Assembly (NCBI GenBank): GCA_038049695.1
Contig: CP142454.1
Location: forward strand, 76,485,501 to 76,549,500
Direction of reading: 5' to 3'
Source: Cinnamomum chago
Taxonomy: Eukaryota > Streptophyta > Magnoliopsida > Laurales > Lauraceae
Length of the DNA stretch: 64,000 nt
The first letter of the stretch is position 1, and the number at the start of each line of letters is the position of its first letter. Made by a program: the position numbers and the translations under genes. This document shows, piece by piece, positions 1 through 12,605 of the stretch. The notes beneath the pieces were generated by a model. The model was not told the DNA's origin. It did not search any database and saw nothing but the letters and a program-made list of their open reading frames with translations.

Positions 1-3000
1 TGAAATGTTTAATTCCAGTATCCAAGGACCAACAAAAGAGTCAACAAACTTGGAATATTCAACTAAAACAATAAACAGACACAGAATATCAGATGTGCCA
101 GAAGCGGTCATGATAAATGCAACATCTCATGTAGCGACAGCTGATGAAGAAAGAGTTTCTGAATGGCTTTGGACGCTTCACCGGATTGGTAAACGAAGCA
201 TTTTCACATTCTCTCATATGCTAGTAGCGAACATTATATTGCTTGTTCCATGATTAAGCTCACTTCATATATTTCAAAGCTGATAAAAATGCATTTGATT
301 TCAGTTGTCGACGTGGTAAGAACAGATAGCCACCTTGAATTTTATGAAGATGCTAAAAATATGGCTCGAATGTCCGATATTCTTGCTGTTTATGCATGGG
401 TTGATCCTGCTACTGGATACTGCCAAGGTTATTGCATTGTCTCTTCTCATAAACTTTTGATTCTTGTATCAAATGTTAGTTTATAAAGATTTTCTTTATG
501 AAACTCACCCTAAAGAAAGATGCTCCGAGCATATCTACTTTTAATTTCAAGCACTTGAAGTGTTATGTATCATAAATGGAAATCTGGTTTTAGGTATGAG
601 TGATTTGCTGTCTCCTTTTGTTGTCCTCTATGAGGATAATGCGGATGCATTTTGGTGCTTCGAGATGCTTCTACGGCGAACGGTAACATGGGAAAATAAC
701 AGTGATTTATTCTTCCATTTTTTTCCCATGACCTGTGTTAAATCTTACAGTAGCATGTCTTGCATCTGTTCCAGCGTGAAAATTTCCGGATGGAGGGACC
801 AACTGGAGTAATAAAGCAGTTACAATCATTATGGAGAGTCTTAGAACAAATCGATGCTGAAATGTACAGACATTTGTCACTTATTGGTGCTGAGAGCCTA
901 CATTTTGCTTTCCGTATGTTATTGGTGCTTTTTCGCCGGGAGTTGTCTTTCAATGAGTCCCTTCGTATGTGGGAGGTCTGTATTCCTCTTTTTTTTTTCT
1001 AATAGTATAGTACACTAAATACTATGCAAAAATTTTACATGTCTGAAAACCTGAAACTTCTTATTGATGAATTTAAGTGTCCAACTTAGTAGTAAAAAGA
1101 AGTTTTTATTTGTTATTTAATTTTTCAAAATAAATGTCAGTACAGGAGCAGTTATGAGGCAGTTTTGCATGATGCATGTTATTATGTATGGGATGATACA
1201 CAAAACTATTTGATAGTTCATGAACTTTCCCAATTTTGAGCACCGTAATTGATATAGAAATTGTTTTTTATTGCATCAGAAACAATGCATCTTGCAAAAG
1301 GAATTAATGTATAAATTGTTTTGTTACTGTATTTTGATTTGAAACCTCTTGTGCCAGCGATTTTGTATTCGATTCATGGTATGTTTATTTTAAAAAAAAT
1401 AGTGATGTACTGATTATCTTTGTTGGAGTAACAATCACTAATGCTAACATGAGGCACATTGTGTCTTTTTGGGTTGCTCCATAATGGTCCTGAAGCTAGG
1501 AAAAAAAAGTGTTGCTTGTCTAGATGGGGTATTAGTATGAGCAACTGAAGTAGTAGGGCGGTAGGTAAGAAATTTCTGAAAAATGACCTGAGTTCAATAT
1601 TTTGGTGCGAGCATTCACTTATATATCACCATCTGTTTGTGCATGTGCATTTGTGTGCTTAGGTGTGAAATGTAGATATAAAATTGGAATGAGTTCACTT
1701 CTCACATGCTCTTGGCCATTATTATGTTTTCTCTTCTGTGAAATCAGTGTCATGGCTTTTTCAAGAATAATATCTTTTGCAACTCTCTTATAACTCTTTA
1801 GATGATGTGGGCTGCGGATTTTGATGAAGCTGTCACACAAAAATTGGAGAAGAGTTGTCTTGAACCATTGGTTTTACATCTTCCAAGGGATTTAAATTCG
1901 GAAAGAATAGAAGAAAGCACGGAGAATGGCAAAAGAAACTCAAGGGGCACACAATCCCAAGATGTTGGCAATGCAGATGTTTCCAAAACTGATAGTAATG
2001 GGATGCGATCTGCTTCAATTTATCCCTTCTGTGGTTTGACCAGTGCTAGTTTCTGGTGTAGGAATGATCGCATGCAGATTTGCACTATAATTTCAACAAA
2101 GAATGGGGATGATGAATTAGTTGTCTTCTGTGTGGCAGCAATTCTCTCCATCAACCGTTATAAAGTTATCAAAGAAGCTTGTTCAATTGATGACCTGATA
2201 AAGGTAGGTGCAATGTATTCAGACTGTATCTTACTCTCATCCTTCTAATAAATTCTTAGTATACTGGCACGTGGTTTCTTCTATGTTTATCTTTCGTGAC
2301 ATGGGTACAAAATGGGTACATCTTCATTGTAGTTTTTCTGTATTGTTATAATGTTGCTGATGTGTCTTGCTGTGCTTTTTTCCCCTCGCTACATTGGGGA
2401 CTCAACCTCACATACTCTTACACATACTCATGTCCCCAACCAGCTGGGAAACAGCCGGGGACTAGTGCAGTTCTTCTTTCATGTGGTCGTGCAATAATAC
2501 TCTTTTTTTTTCTCCATGGTTCCCTTTCTCCTACTGGAAATAAAACTCAGTTGCATAATGAAATAACTCAAGAATCCCAAAAGATTTGGAGAAGTTGTTG
2601 TTGGGTTAATAATCCCAAGCACTCTATTTTTAATCAAGTCTCATATACAATAATGGAAGCAAGCTTATTACAAAGACGCTTGGCTAACTACATGGAGCTA
2701 AGAAAGTGTATAGTACACTAAGGGCTATCAAATAATGGTGCTCCTCTAGAATTATGGTACACTGAGAACCATGTGAAATTAAGTTTCACAATTAAGTGTT
2801 AGAATCTGACACTGCTACGAGGTGTGCAATTCGGCAAATCTCAAAACATTGAATTCCTAGATTAGGCATAATAATTTATTTATTTCTTCAATTTTGTAAA
2901 ACAATGTTTAAACTAACACTAGAAGATTCCGTGAAAAATCTGGAATGATGTCGTTTCCAAGATGGGTATTGGGCTCATTCTGAAGAGTCTGTGTAACATC

Positions 3001-4127
3001 GGATTAAGCCTTTTTTATATTGCATGCTTTGAGGTTGATTCTTAGGATTTTTTACTAGGTGAATACAACTGCCCCTAAATCTCCCTAATGAGGAAATCTA
3101 ACTGCCATAATTTACCTTCTTTCTTTTTATCCCATCCACCTTCTATTATGAGTTTTTCATTTTACGAACCTCTGTTTTTTTTAATAATTTTTAATGGTTT
3201 ACAACTGCATAGTTTTTTTCCCCTTGGCTTGGCTTCTTTTACATTCCATCGGGCTAGAGAAGGACAAGGCCGCTCGATTGCCTTTCCTCATCAGTCATCA
3301 TGCCTTACACCTGCAGGCCTGATTTACCTCGTGCTGCCCATCAACATTGAGTTTAAGCTGCTCCTCTAAGGAGGTTTCCACTTGATTTTCTTGTCTTTCC
3401 CCTCTTTTCTCGTAACATTGATGCCTTTCAATTTGTCAAAAAAGTCTTCAATTTTGAAGTCTTTGAATTCTTTAGTCACTACTGTGCAATTCATACTACT
3501 ATGATAGGCTCAAATGTTTCTTCCACTGGACCCCTTTAGTGATTAAATATATAATTCAATTTCTTTCTTTCCAAATGATCCATCATATATAGTTTGTACT
3601 TTGTAGGCCCATATTTTATAAAATCTTGCTTTGAAATGAACAGAGTCACCAAGAAAGGATCACCTCCTTTAACATATCCTGTTGTGTACAATGGATACCA
3701 AATAGACCAATTACCTTGAGAAAAAGATGAACAAAAACAAAGACCATCTAAAAGATTAGACTCCTTATTCCATACCACTTGCACATGGACTTTCTCATAG
3801 CCACCTAGTTTTCTTGCATTCACTTTTATTTTTATTCCCAACTATTTTTCCCTTTTATGTCAAACCATTTGTTCTAGATTTTAAAACCTATCTTGGTGCT
3901 GGTAGTTGAGACATTTTCAAGATCTGCGCTAACATTGGACACTTGGGGAGAACTATATTTTATTGAGTTCCAGCATTTTATTTTGGTTTGTGAATCAATA
4001 GGTTCACACCCTTACTCTTTCTTGGCTCTCGCAGATGTTTAATGATAAGCTGCTCAAAATCAATGTTAGAAGATGTATACGGACGGCCATCAAACTCCGA
4101 AAGAAGTACTTCTACAAGGTGAAGTGA
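1..4127 (+). CDS. TBC-domain Rab GTPase-activating protein, C-terminal part (5' end outside window)
   Basis: Six exons can be joined in frame: 2-188, 305-427, 594-682, 775-975, 1802-2203 and 4035-4127 (TGA 4125-4127), all with GT..AG borders. The product is the C-terminal half of a TBC protein, which speeds GTP hydrolysis by Rab GTPases in vesicle traffic. Both catalytic fingers are visible: the arginine finger IVVDVVR (IxxDxxR) spans the exon 1/exon 2 junction, and the glutamine finger YCQG spans exons 2/3. Next come the conserved stretches LLSPFVVLYEDNADAFWCFE and ESLHFAFRMLLVLFRRELSF, then a polar variable linker in exon 5 and a short basic tail ending KKYFYKVK. This order matches the large plant TBC1/Gyp-like proteins. 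Exon 1 is open to the window edge, so the N-terminus is missing. No frameshift or stop is seen, so the gene looks intact. Family assignment is secure; the exact paralog and Rab partner are unknown. Confidence 0.9.
2204..4034 (+). other. Last intron of the TBC gene (1.8 kb)
   Basis: Starts GTAGGT and ends in a pyrimidine-rich CTCTCGCAG acceptor. I see no coding homology inside. A 101-codon open frame on the minus strand (3536-3841) has no recognisable motif. The intron before it (976-1801) is likewise A+T-rich filler. Confidence 0.7.
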
Positions 4128-4635
4128 CGTTTTATTGCATGGGTTTTACGTTTTGTCTCACATCCAATTTATTTTGTGATTGATGTTTTATACTTGTCGA
4201 TTTGTCATAGAAATATGATTTAAAAAAACACTTCATTCCTGTTGATGTTACTTTTAGCTAAAAATATGACCGGCTGTGCAAAAGGTGAGGAGATTCGCTA
4301 CTTACATTCTTTGCGTCATACATGCCATGCCAATGCACATTTGCTAATGTGCCAAATACATGCTATATCCTGGCCATTCATTAGGTGAGGTCCATTAGGA
4401 ACATGCCCTGCACCCCCCAATTATCTTCCTCAACACACACACATTGAATGAGTGTTAACTACATATATGTATTATTATATTTTCATCATTTACAAAGATC
4501 CCTATTGAAACTTCTAACTACATATTAGTCCTTGGACTAATTTTTATATACTGAAAACTGTAATTGTCTAAAACAATTAGGTACTATTTTCACAACATGA
4601 AATTTGTGAGCTTTTGATAAATCTCACTATACACC

Positions 4636-5869
4636 AAGGATGAAAATATCGGTATCGGCGGGCGTATCGGCCCGCCGCCAAACCGATACGAAGCGGGCGA
4701 TACGTAGCGTATCGGAGATACGTATCGGCGTAGCGGTGCGATTTTAAAAAATCGCCAAAAAAATCTGAAAAAATTCCACAAAATCCAGAAAATTGTAAAA
4801 TGAAAGAAAATGTGGTTCTTTTGCAAAATTAAGTAAGAAAAGGGGGCGTATCGGTGCCCTCAATATATGATGTCCTGTATCGCTGTATAAATAGAAAATA
4901 ATAGTAATGATTAGTTTTTTCACATGTATTCATGTTTCTTAGTCATGTTAACTTAAAAAGTAATGGAAAGCTAAATAGAAAAAAATTAGAACATGAAATA
5001 AAGGCATAAGAATTAAGAAGACTTAAGAGTTAGGTCATTAGTGAACATTGAACAATCAAATATCAATATTTCAGCATTCAAGGTTCAAATTCAATCAAGT
5101 GAATGAACTATGAAGTGATCAACAATCAACATTCAACACCAATTTAGAAATGACAAAGGGAGTAGAGGGTTAGTGAAAGAAATAGGAAATTAGGAATACC
5201 TTGATCACCACCAAAAGGGATTTGGGAGACACTTATATTCATACATTTGAACAATATGTAATGTAAACATCATGATGGTACTATTAGAGCTAAATATCAG
5301 TGTTTAATTGTTAGGGTCACTGTGGTTAGACCTAACCCTAAGCATAAAACTTTGGTGATCAAAATTAGCTTAATATGAACATAAACATTATATGTTGCAT
5401 GCATTCATGATAGATCATTCAATATATGAAAAGTACTGATAAAGAGGCCGAGCCCCGTAGGGCTGTCCGACGGCTCTTTGGGGCTGAAAGCCCCATGCCG
5501 TCGGACTGCCCGGGGCTGGCCCTCCGGGCCGTGGACCATAAAGGCGGGGTTCGGGGCGGCAGCCCCGATTCGATTTTTTTTTTGAACTTACGCAAGATGG
5601 ACCACAAAGAGGTGAAAACAACAACCATAGAGGGGAAGAGATGAAAGAGAAGGGTAAAAAACCCTAAAAAGTCCAAAAGGGGGGGTTATACACGTCGTAT
5701 CGGCCGCCACGCATGTATCGGCCGATACGGGCCGATACGCACCCGTATCGGCCGATACGGGTGCGATACACCTGTATCGCCGATAAATGCTTTGTACCGT
5801 ATCGGCCTTGGCCGATACGGCCGATATATCGGCCGATACGCTTCGTATCGGCCGATATTTTCTTCCATG
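4636..5869. mobile_element. Word-type Mutator-like element W1 (word gtatcgg/ccgatac)
   Basis: A 1.23-kb element bounded by a perfect 9-bp target duplication, ctatacacc, at 4627-4635 and 5870-5878. A 9-bp duplication is characteristic of the Mutator superfamily. Ends are inverted (aaggatgaaaatatcgg on the left, ccgatattttcttccatg on the right). Both ends are crowded with copies of gtatcgg and its complement (4648-4735 on the left, 5695-5856 on the right, including palindromic gtatcggccgatac). No transposase is present, so it is non-autonomous. The interior 4745-4960 is related to the interior of W7 (46457-46670). A GC-rich hairpin island sits at 5446-5575. Confidence 0.85.
5446..5575. other. 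GC-rich multi-hairpin island inside W1
   Basis: About 130 bp of strongly G+C-rich sequence within an A+T-rich element. Stem gtccgacgg (5465-5473) pairs perfectly with ccgtcggac (5498-5506), enclosing a second stem ggggc/gcccc (5480-5484, 5490-5494) with loop tgaaa. A separate stem gcccgg/ccgggc lies at 5508-5513 and 5524-5529. It may be a nested GC-rich insertion or a structured-RNA source. No coding match is recognised. Confidence 0.6.
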
Positions 5870-6245
5870 CTATACACCCGACATCCAAATGAGCGGTATG
5901 AGGTGCGTGCACATACTGACTCATGATATCCCTTGTTTGAGATAAGTCTGGATGAGTAAGAGTGAGATGAGTTTCTTTTCCCCTATGGGACCCTGCATGG
6001 CAGTTGTGCGGGATTCTCCGTTGCTACAATTCAAGCAGCAGAGGTTTTTATTTTTTATTTATATATATCTCACCGTACACCCAACATCCAAATGAGTAGT
6101 ATGAGGTGCTTGCACATATCTACTCACGATACCCATTGCTTGAGATAAGTCTCGACGAGTAAGAGTGAGATGGATTTCTTTTCCCCTATGGAAACCCCCG
6201 CATGGTACTTGTGCTGGATTTTCTGTTCCCGCCATTCAAGCACCA
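5870..6245. repeat. Tandem duplication of a ~180-bp spacer unit
   Basis: The stretch 5870-6040 (tacaccc-gacatccaaatgag, later gagataagtct and ttcccctatgg) is repeated with moderate divergence at about 6066-6240. The first 14 bases of copy one lie before W1 (4622-4635), showing that W1 inserted into the first copy after the duplication arose. Confidence 0.75.
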
Positions 6246-6788
6246 ATTTATCTATTTAATTTTTCCAGGTTTTTTTTTTTTTGGGGGGGGGGCTGTCCTT
6301 AGACGGCTTGGATTGAAAAAAATTGCCAACAAGCATTTCAAACAGCTGCCCTTGTGTGGGAATATATTCTTGCACTTGTGTGGGAGTCTGCTGGGGAGAA
6401 AGGCAGATGTTGAGATAGATAAACTTGTCAAGAATTTCAAACATCTAAGGATTTTCTATAAGATCACAGTCGTCAAACTTCAGTTTCTCATTTACCTCAT
6501 AGGAGTATCATGCTCCAAGAAGACCTGTAGACTTCAACAAATGTGAGGCATATTTTCTTTTGCATAAAAGAATCCTACAATGATATCTAGACACTTCAAG
6601 TCCTAGAAAGTATTCAACGAGCCTAGATTTAGTTTATGTAGAAAATCTTAATCAGGTATCCCAATCTTAATCTAGTTCATGATTGATGTGGATTAATTCA
6701 TGTCCGAAGACGTGGATCTAGAAACTCGAGTTATAGGTTGAGCATTCAAGTATTTTAGACACGCATGATGATGCCTGCAGGACCTAGA

Positions 6789-9700
6789 TGGATGCAGTCG
6801 CGGATTCACTTAGAATCCCAAGATAGTATATAATTTGTCAAAATACTGCTGCACGACAATTTAAGGTCACCGAAGTACCCTTTTGGACTTTTGGAGAATT
6901 AAAAAAGTCACCTAAATGATGTAACTTATTTTGAGAAATTATGGTTTTTTTGGTTGTAGAACTGAATGGGACCCTTCTCACATGGATTTGGACCCCATGT
7001 GCTTGATCATATGCTTCCATAAACATCATGGCTTGCTCAATTACATGATCTTCCTTCTTAATAGGGCAATCCGCATCATCCTTCCTTGCTTGAGAGGAAC
7101 TTGACCTCGAGTTCTTGTTGGCATATCGGCGTCGTCACTTGCGTTGCTTTCTCCTCTTTCTTTTAGGCTCTACTTTTGCGGTTGAACCTTCTTGTACTTC
7201 TAGATTTTGTTCATGGGCCACTATGACTTGAATTTCTTCAGGAGGTGTATTGCTATAATCATCTGAAATCTGCATCTGGATTTGCTGCTCATCCTACTGT
7301 TGGATCCCCTCAAAGAAAGGATTGATGTACTCGGTTGTTGTTGGGAGATATTCTTGGATAAAAAATGTTTCGCCATTTTGCTCCTCTGTGGTATGCTCGC
7401 CATGGATCAGCAGTGATCTGCAAACTGTCAAGTCAATGCTCTCTTGATCCCCACAATTGAACGGATCTAGACTTTGGATTTGCCCATCCCATTTACAACT
7501 TTTGGAAATACGGTCACCACTAGGTTTTCATCATGGATAGTTTTTAATTATTTCTTCCATTGTGAATCACCCCTCGTGCAAATTGCCATGGTCTCCCCAA
7601 TAGGAGATGACAAGCAGTCATGATAAGCATAACATCACACCAATACACCATATATATCATGCTAGCATGTTCCAACAACAAAATGGACTAGGCATCGTTC
7701 AAACGTGGTTACCTTGTGACCGCTATTAATCCATTCCAATTGGTACGATTGCACAATAAGTTTTGTTGATGGTTGAAGATCCTGCATGACTCATCGGGCC
7801 ACCAGATTAGTGCTGCTACCGTTATCAATCACAAACTCTAGCCGCTGCCATTAACCAAACAAGCAGCTTGAAATACATCCATCTGTGGGTCTTCCTGATT
7901 TCTGTTGCAGGGGGCTGCTGGAACTAATGAACTCTTCTTCGTAGATGATCTTGCCTTCACTATATTTGTCATTATCCTCCTTGTGATTAAGATCTTCCGG
8001 TTGGGACAACCAAGTCTTGCGAATCATCAGTGTCTCTGGTCCATAGCCAACTACCTCATTATCATCATCATCACGATCTACTTCGCCAACCCCGTCATAC
8101 TTTTGTTCGCTTTAATGTTCCAGTTTGACTCTCTTTTCCTACTAGAAACTCGCCAAAGAATTTTATTGCTTGCGGCACTCCGAAGAGATGTGGCCTAACT
8201 CCTTGCACTTGTAGCAACAAATGTTTTGTTGCTCTGAATTTCCCGGCTGTCTCCTTAGCACGACTCTTCGATCCAGCCACGAGGGGTGGGCGCCGCTAGA
8301 CGGCTGGATTGTCTCCAACTTGAAGTGGCCACTGCTTGTCTTAGGCCGGCTTGAGAGCTGACCTCCATGGCTTTGCTACTTCTTGAGTTGCTTCTGGGCA
8401 AGGCTCACTCGTCGGCATGCTTTTGCAAAGCTGAAGATCTGTCCAAGCCCCGTCAGATCGGTTATGTCGGTGAAGTGCGTCAACAACTGCTCTAACTTGT
8501 TCAGATCAGTACATGCAATGAGTTTGTGAGACTCCTCCGCGTATTCATCTACTGTCTGGTCCCATTGTTAAATATGTTGCAGTTGTTGGATGATGAACTG
8601 TGGATAATCGACGGGAGGAAAGGCTTTATGCATCAGGGGCTTCATCTTTTCCCATGACTGACCTTGCGCTTTCCTTGCATTTCTCTAGTAACTTTCATTT
8701 GTTCCCACCAAGCGGAAGCTTGGCCTCACAATTGCACGGCCACTATCTTGACCTTGTGATCATTTGGAATCACTCAATACTTGAAGACGAGCTTGATGGC
8801 TTTGATCCATTCAATGAAGTCATCACCACAGAGGCTACTAAGGTACTTCGGGTTCTACTTTGAGATTTAGATCATCACCTCGATCCTATTGTCTCCTCCA
8901 TGGTTCAAAATAGTGGACGATATGTAGCGTAGTGGCCGCATTATTGGCTGTAGCAGTGGAGGCTGCTATGCTATTTTGAAAATAGTGGCACTACAGTCTA
9001 AAACCTAGTAAAGCCAATCAGTTTTCTTAAAAAAATATTTTTCATATTTTTTCTCCTCAATAGTCTTTCCTAAAGTTGTCTCTACCCTTGTATGGTTCCA
9101 AATCACTAAAACAACACAAGATTGGCTACTACACAATATTTGAATTCTTTTGACCACTTAAAAAACTCACACCGCTATGCAACTTTGTATCGCCGCAAGC
9201 GCTATGTAGCGTTTTGGCCACTGGCCGCTACACCTGCCGCAACCGCTATTTTAATCCTTGGTCTTTGCCTACGGTGATCACCTCACAGGATTCACTGATG
9301 GAAAGGATTAAAAAATCACTTCCATCTGAACCCTATTTTTAGCTTGAATTTGTCAGATCCTTCCTTGCCCCTGGATCCGCAAGTTGTTTGGTGTTTGTGT
9401 GCAGTTTCTCCTCCAGCATTGCAAATCTGGTGTTGGTGTACCCTTGCAAATCCTCTTGCCACACTCCCACAGTCTCTCCCTTTTCAATTCATTGCTGGAT
9501 AAGGGACTTCCACAATTATAGAAGGTCTTGGTGTCGATGGCTCACAGAAGCGGTGGCTTTGATACTACCTGACGCAGTTGCGGATTCACACAAAATCCCA
9601 AGACAGTATATATTCTGTCAAAATACTACTTCACAACAGTTTAAGGTGACTGCAGTACCTTAACTTTTGGAGAATTAAAACAGTCCTCTAAATGTTCATG

Positions 9701-9927
9701 CATGTATCTCTTTTTTCTTAATATATTATAATTTATGTTATTGTTTAAAAAAAAAAATTGTCCCCTAAATAATTTGTTTTGAGCAATTTTGGGGCTGTTT
9801 TGGTTCTAGAACTGAATGAAACCTTCTCACATGGATTTGGGCCTCATATGCCCAATTATATGCTTCCATAAACATCATGGCTTGATCAATTACATAATCT
9901 TCCTTCTCAATAGGGCCATCTGCATCA
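6789..9927 (-). mobile_element. Small Ty3/gypsy-type LTR retrotransposon (gag-protease only), broken fossil
   Basis: Direct terminal repeats lie at about 6789-7078 and 9570-9927. Both begin TG and end CA and share the cggattca, cccaaga and catcatggcttg stretches. On the minus strand the sequence just inside the right LTR (9552-9569) resembles the plant initiator-Met tRNA binding site (tagtatcaaagcca), fixing the orientation. The minus strand shows a gag region with the motif GQASAWWEQMK near 8720, a CX2CX4HX4C zinc knuckle (CYKCKELGH) near 8190-8215, and an aspartic-protease signature FVIDNGSSTNL near 7805-7840. No reverse transcriptase or integrase is seen, so it is a non-autonomous or heavily reduced copy. 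It carries many breaks (of the order of ten) and the LTRs have clearly diverged, so it is old. A clean target duplication was not found. Element W2 lies inside it. Confidence 0.8.
8900..9260. mobile_element. Word-type Mutator-like MITE W2 (word gtagcg/cgctac)
   Basis: A 361-bp element inserted in the gypsy relic. The ends are inverted: atggttcaaaatagtgg on the left, ccgctattttaatccttg on the right. Flanks gtctcctcc and gtctttgcc match at 6 of 9 positions, consistent with an eroded 9-bp duplication. Both ends hold iterated gtagcg/cgctac words; the A+T-rich middle has no coding potential. Confidence 0.7.
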
Positions 9928-10587
9928 CAGACACACTTCTAAGAATACCCAAGATACTGGCCCAAAACAGTTGCTAAATAATTAATAAACTTGCTTTCGC
10001 CTTTCAGGGACTGGATTGAGAAAAATAGGATGAGGCAGGGGTTTTTCTATAATTACAGAAAACTCATGCAAAAAAAAAACCAACAAACTGGGTCTTTTTC
10101 TGGCCTCACTTAAATGGGTTGACTTGGACCCAACCCCATGAAAGATCCACACCTATTTGGTTGCCCATGAGCGTCCTAGGACCTGGTGTGGTCCAACTCT
10201 TAAGATGGTGGGCCATGTGGGCACGGCAGCAGGATTTCTCCCAGTTGTTTGAGACGTTCCAGCCAACTGAAATTCTTTGGATTTTGATTTTATTTGCATT
10301 GTTGTGATCAATCCTTTTGTAAATAGGATTCCTAAATCTTAGGAACATAGTTGTTAAGTAATTAGGATTTGCTTAGTAGTGTTCAAGGGTTGTTTTCAGG
10401 GATTTAGAATGGTATTTATAGAAGAGATGGTTGACTGTTCATGAGCAATGCACTGTATTTCATCCAAACAACAAATATCAATAAAGTTGATTTATGTTTT
10501 CTTCACTCCACTGGATTGAAGGTACTCCTTGGATCGAGAATGTTAGCTTCTAATATGGAGTGAATGTTATTGCAATTTTATTAGTTA
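9928..10587. other. Intergenic spacer with an LTR-like stretch
   Basis: No gene seen. The part at about 10300-10520 has a tatttatagaag TATA-like motif followed by aataaag, reminiscent of the regulatory part of a plant LTR, but no matching partner or target duplication was found. Confidence 0.3.
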
Positions 10588-10871
10588 AGGGGGTGTTTGG
10601 ATAAATGCATAACATAATATGAACAAATATTTGGAGTCATAGTTGCACTCCTATAAGAGTCATTTATGTTAAAACTTGTAGTGGGCCACTTTAATTAATG
10701 GTTGCTCATGAACTCTCCAATGGTTTTTACTAAAACTCTCCATTGGTATTTAGGAATTTTTTTTTAACAAAAGACTTTATACCGCATATCCTTGCATGAT
10801 CTAATATAAAGGTTTTTGGAAGAAAGTGAGGTATTGTAAGATGCTTTCTAAGTTATCCAAACACCTCCTTT
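10588..10871. mobile_element. Tourist-type (PIF/Harbinger) MITE
   Basis: A 284-bp element with inverted ends (ggggtgtttggata on the left, tatccaaacacctcc on the right) flanked by TTA on both sides (10585-10587, 10872-10874), the target duplication used by the PIF/Harbinger superfamily. Non-coding. Confidence 0.65.
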
Positions 10872-12074
10872 TTAGGTGAATATATTATATTCTAAACTAG
10901 TATATAGTATAGCAAAATCTCTTGAAATATCTCATTTCCGAACACCCTCTAAGTTCCATTTTCTTCGTCAATTTCTGGGAATTTCTGGATTTTGAGATTT
11001 TGGGCTTCATTTGATGGTTTGATAATCTGATTACTAATCGGGACTGTGTCAATGATCCTTACCAATTGCAGAATGCTTTCAACATACACATCGATTATAG
11101 CAGCAGTACCATGTGGTCCTCTTCTTACAAGGACAGAATAGTTAGAACTACTCCTTGTGAACCCATTGTTGACAGGAGCCCCACTTTTCTTTTTTCTTTT
11201 TTTTTTTTTTATTATAAAAAAACTAGGCTTTAGCTGATTATTTTTTTTTTCAAAACCACAAAGCCTTCTTCAGTCTATATACAGTATACTTTCCTTTCTT
11301 TCCTCTTGCAAACAAAGCCAAGTGGAGATGGCATATATACCTCTTAGTCAGATCTCCATAAAGAATCTTGTTCTTCACATTCAGTTGATGAATGGGCCAT
11401 CCCAAGTTAGCAGTGATCATGGTAATAATCCTGGCTGCCTACAATGTGGTTAATGGAGCAAGGTCTCCAAATAATCCTCCATATTAACTTGGGTGTAATC
11501 CTTTGCTACCAATCAAGCTTTATATTGTGCTACACTACCAATAGGATCGAACTAAAGTGCATACACCAGTTTGGCATCAAACACGATTGCTTTTATTTAA
11601 GGTGACTTGGCCGGTTATGGAGGTTTAGGCCTGAGTGACATTTTGATCCAAAAACTGCTGTAGTCACACATCTTTTGGAGATTCTTGCAAAAATCCCTGG
11701 GCCTATTGGGTCAGGTTGCTAAGTTAGAAATATTTCAGAGGGAAGGATTTTAGAAATATTTCAGGGGGAAGGATTTTGGGACTGCACCTTAAGCAATCTG
11801 GCTCCTTTTGGAAACTTCTCCATTAGAACAGGTATAGAGGTACTAAACTTCTCCATAAGAACGGGTACAGAGGTATGTACATTGGAGGATCGATGAGATC
11901 TGTGTTTAGATACCCTAAACTGTTACCCTATTCATTGTGGGCCATCCATCTTGACCAATCTTGCTAGAGTCTCAGATCTAATTCTTATTCAGGATCGACT
12001 TCCATTTTGGAAGAAAGGAGGAATCCCCATATTCTGGGCAAGGTTATCCAAATTCCTCTTGGGGGTGTAGTCAT
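10872..12074. other. Non-coding spacer
   Basis: A+T-rich, with homopolymer T runs near 11190-11250. Around 11720-11870 two short phrases are repeated in tandem (ggaaggattt; acttctccat). No gene or clear element boundary was found. Confidence 0.5.
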
Positions 12075-12565
12075 CTGATTAGGGTTTAAAAACTTGCCCA
12101 AGTCTGAAGTTGACTCGGCCGACTCGACTTGGACTCGGATATGAGTGACTCGGGTCAATAGGCATCGGTCGAGCTGCACCTCATGAAAATTCCTTTTGAA
12201 GTCCACACATCCAAACCCAAGTTCCTATTTTCCACGTTTACACTGCCTGCAAAATCATCGAAAAGATGATCTTCTCAAAACCCTATCAGGTAAAAAACAA
12301 AGGGATCAAATGTGGACTCTGCAACATGGAAAAAAAGGGCAGCTTCTTCTACAGGAGGAGGAGAAAGAAGATCTCACCCTTCCAGGTCATCCTACAAAAG
12401 AACCTGCAAATAAACGAGCATGCAGGCTTGAAAGTAGTGGCTTCTTCTTCTTCCTACGACAGAAAAAGAAAGAAAGAAAGAAATCTTATTCTTCTTCCTG
12501 CAACATAAAGAAAGGCCCGAACCCAGTTGTTTTTTTCAGAAATGAATGGACTTTCCCCGCCGCAC

Positions 12566-12605
<40 letters not shown>

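Noticed and set aside
3536-3841. 101-codon minus-strand frame inside the last TBC intron
   Set aside because: The peptide looks non-repetitive, but no motif, splice partner or neighbouring exon could be recognised.
6202-6546. 114-codon plus-strand frame
   Set aside because: Begins in tandem-duplicated spacer, crosses a homopolymer run and has no family motif.
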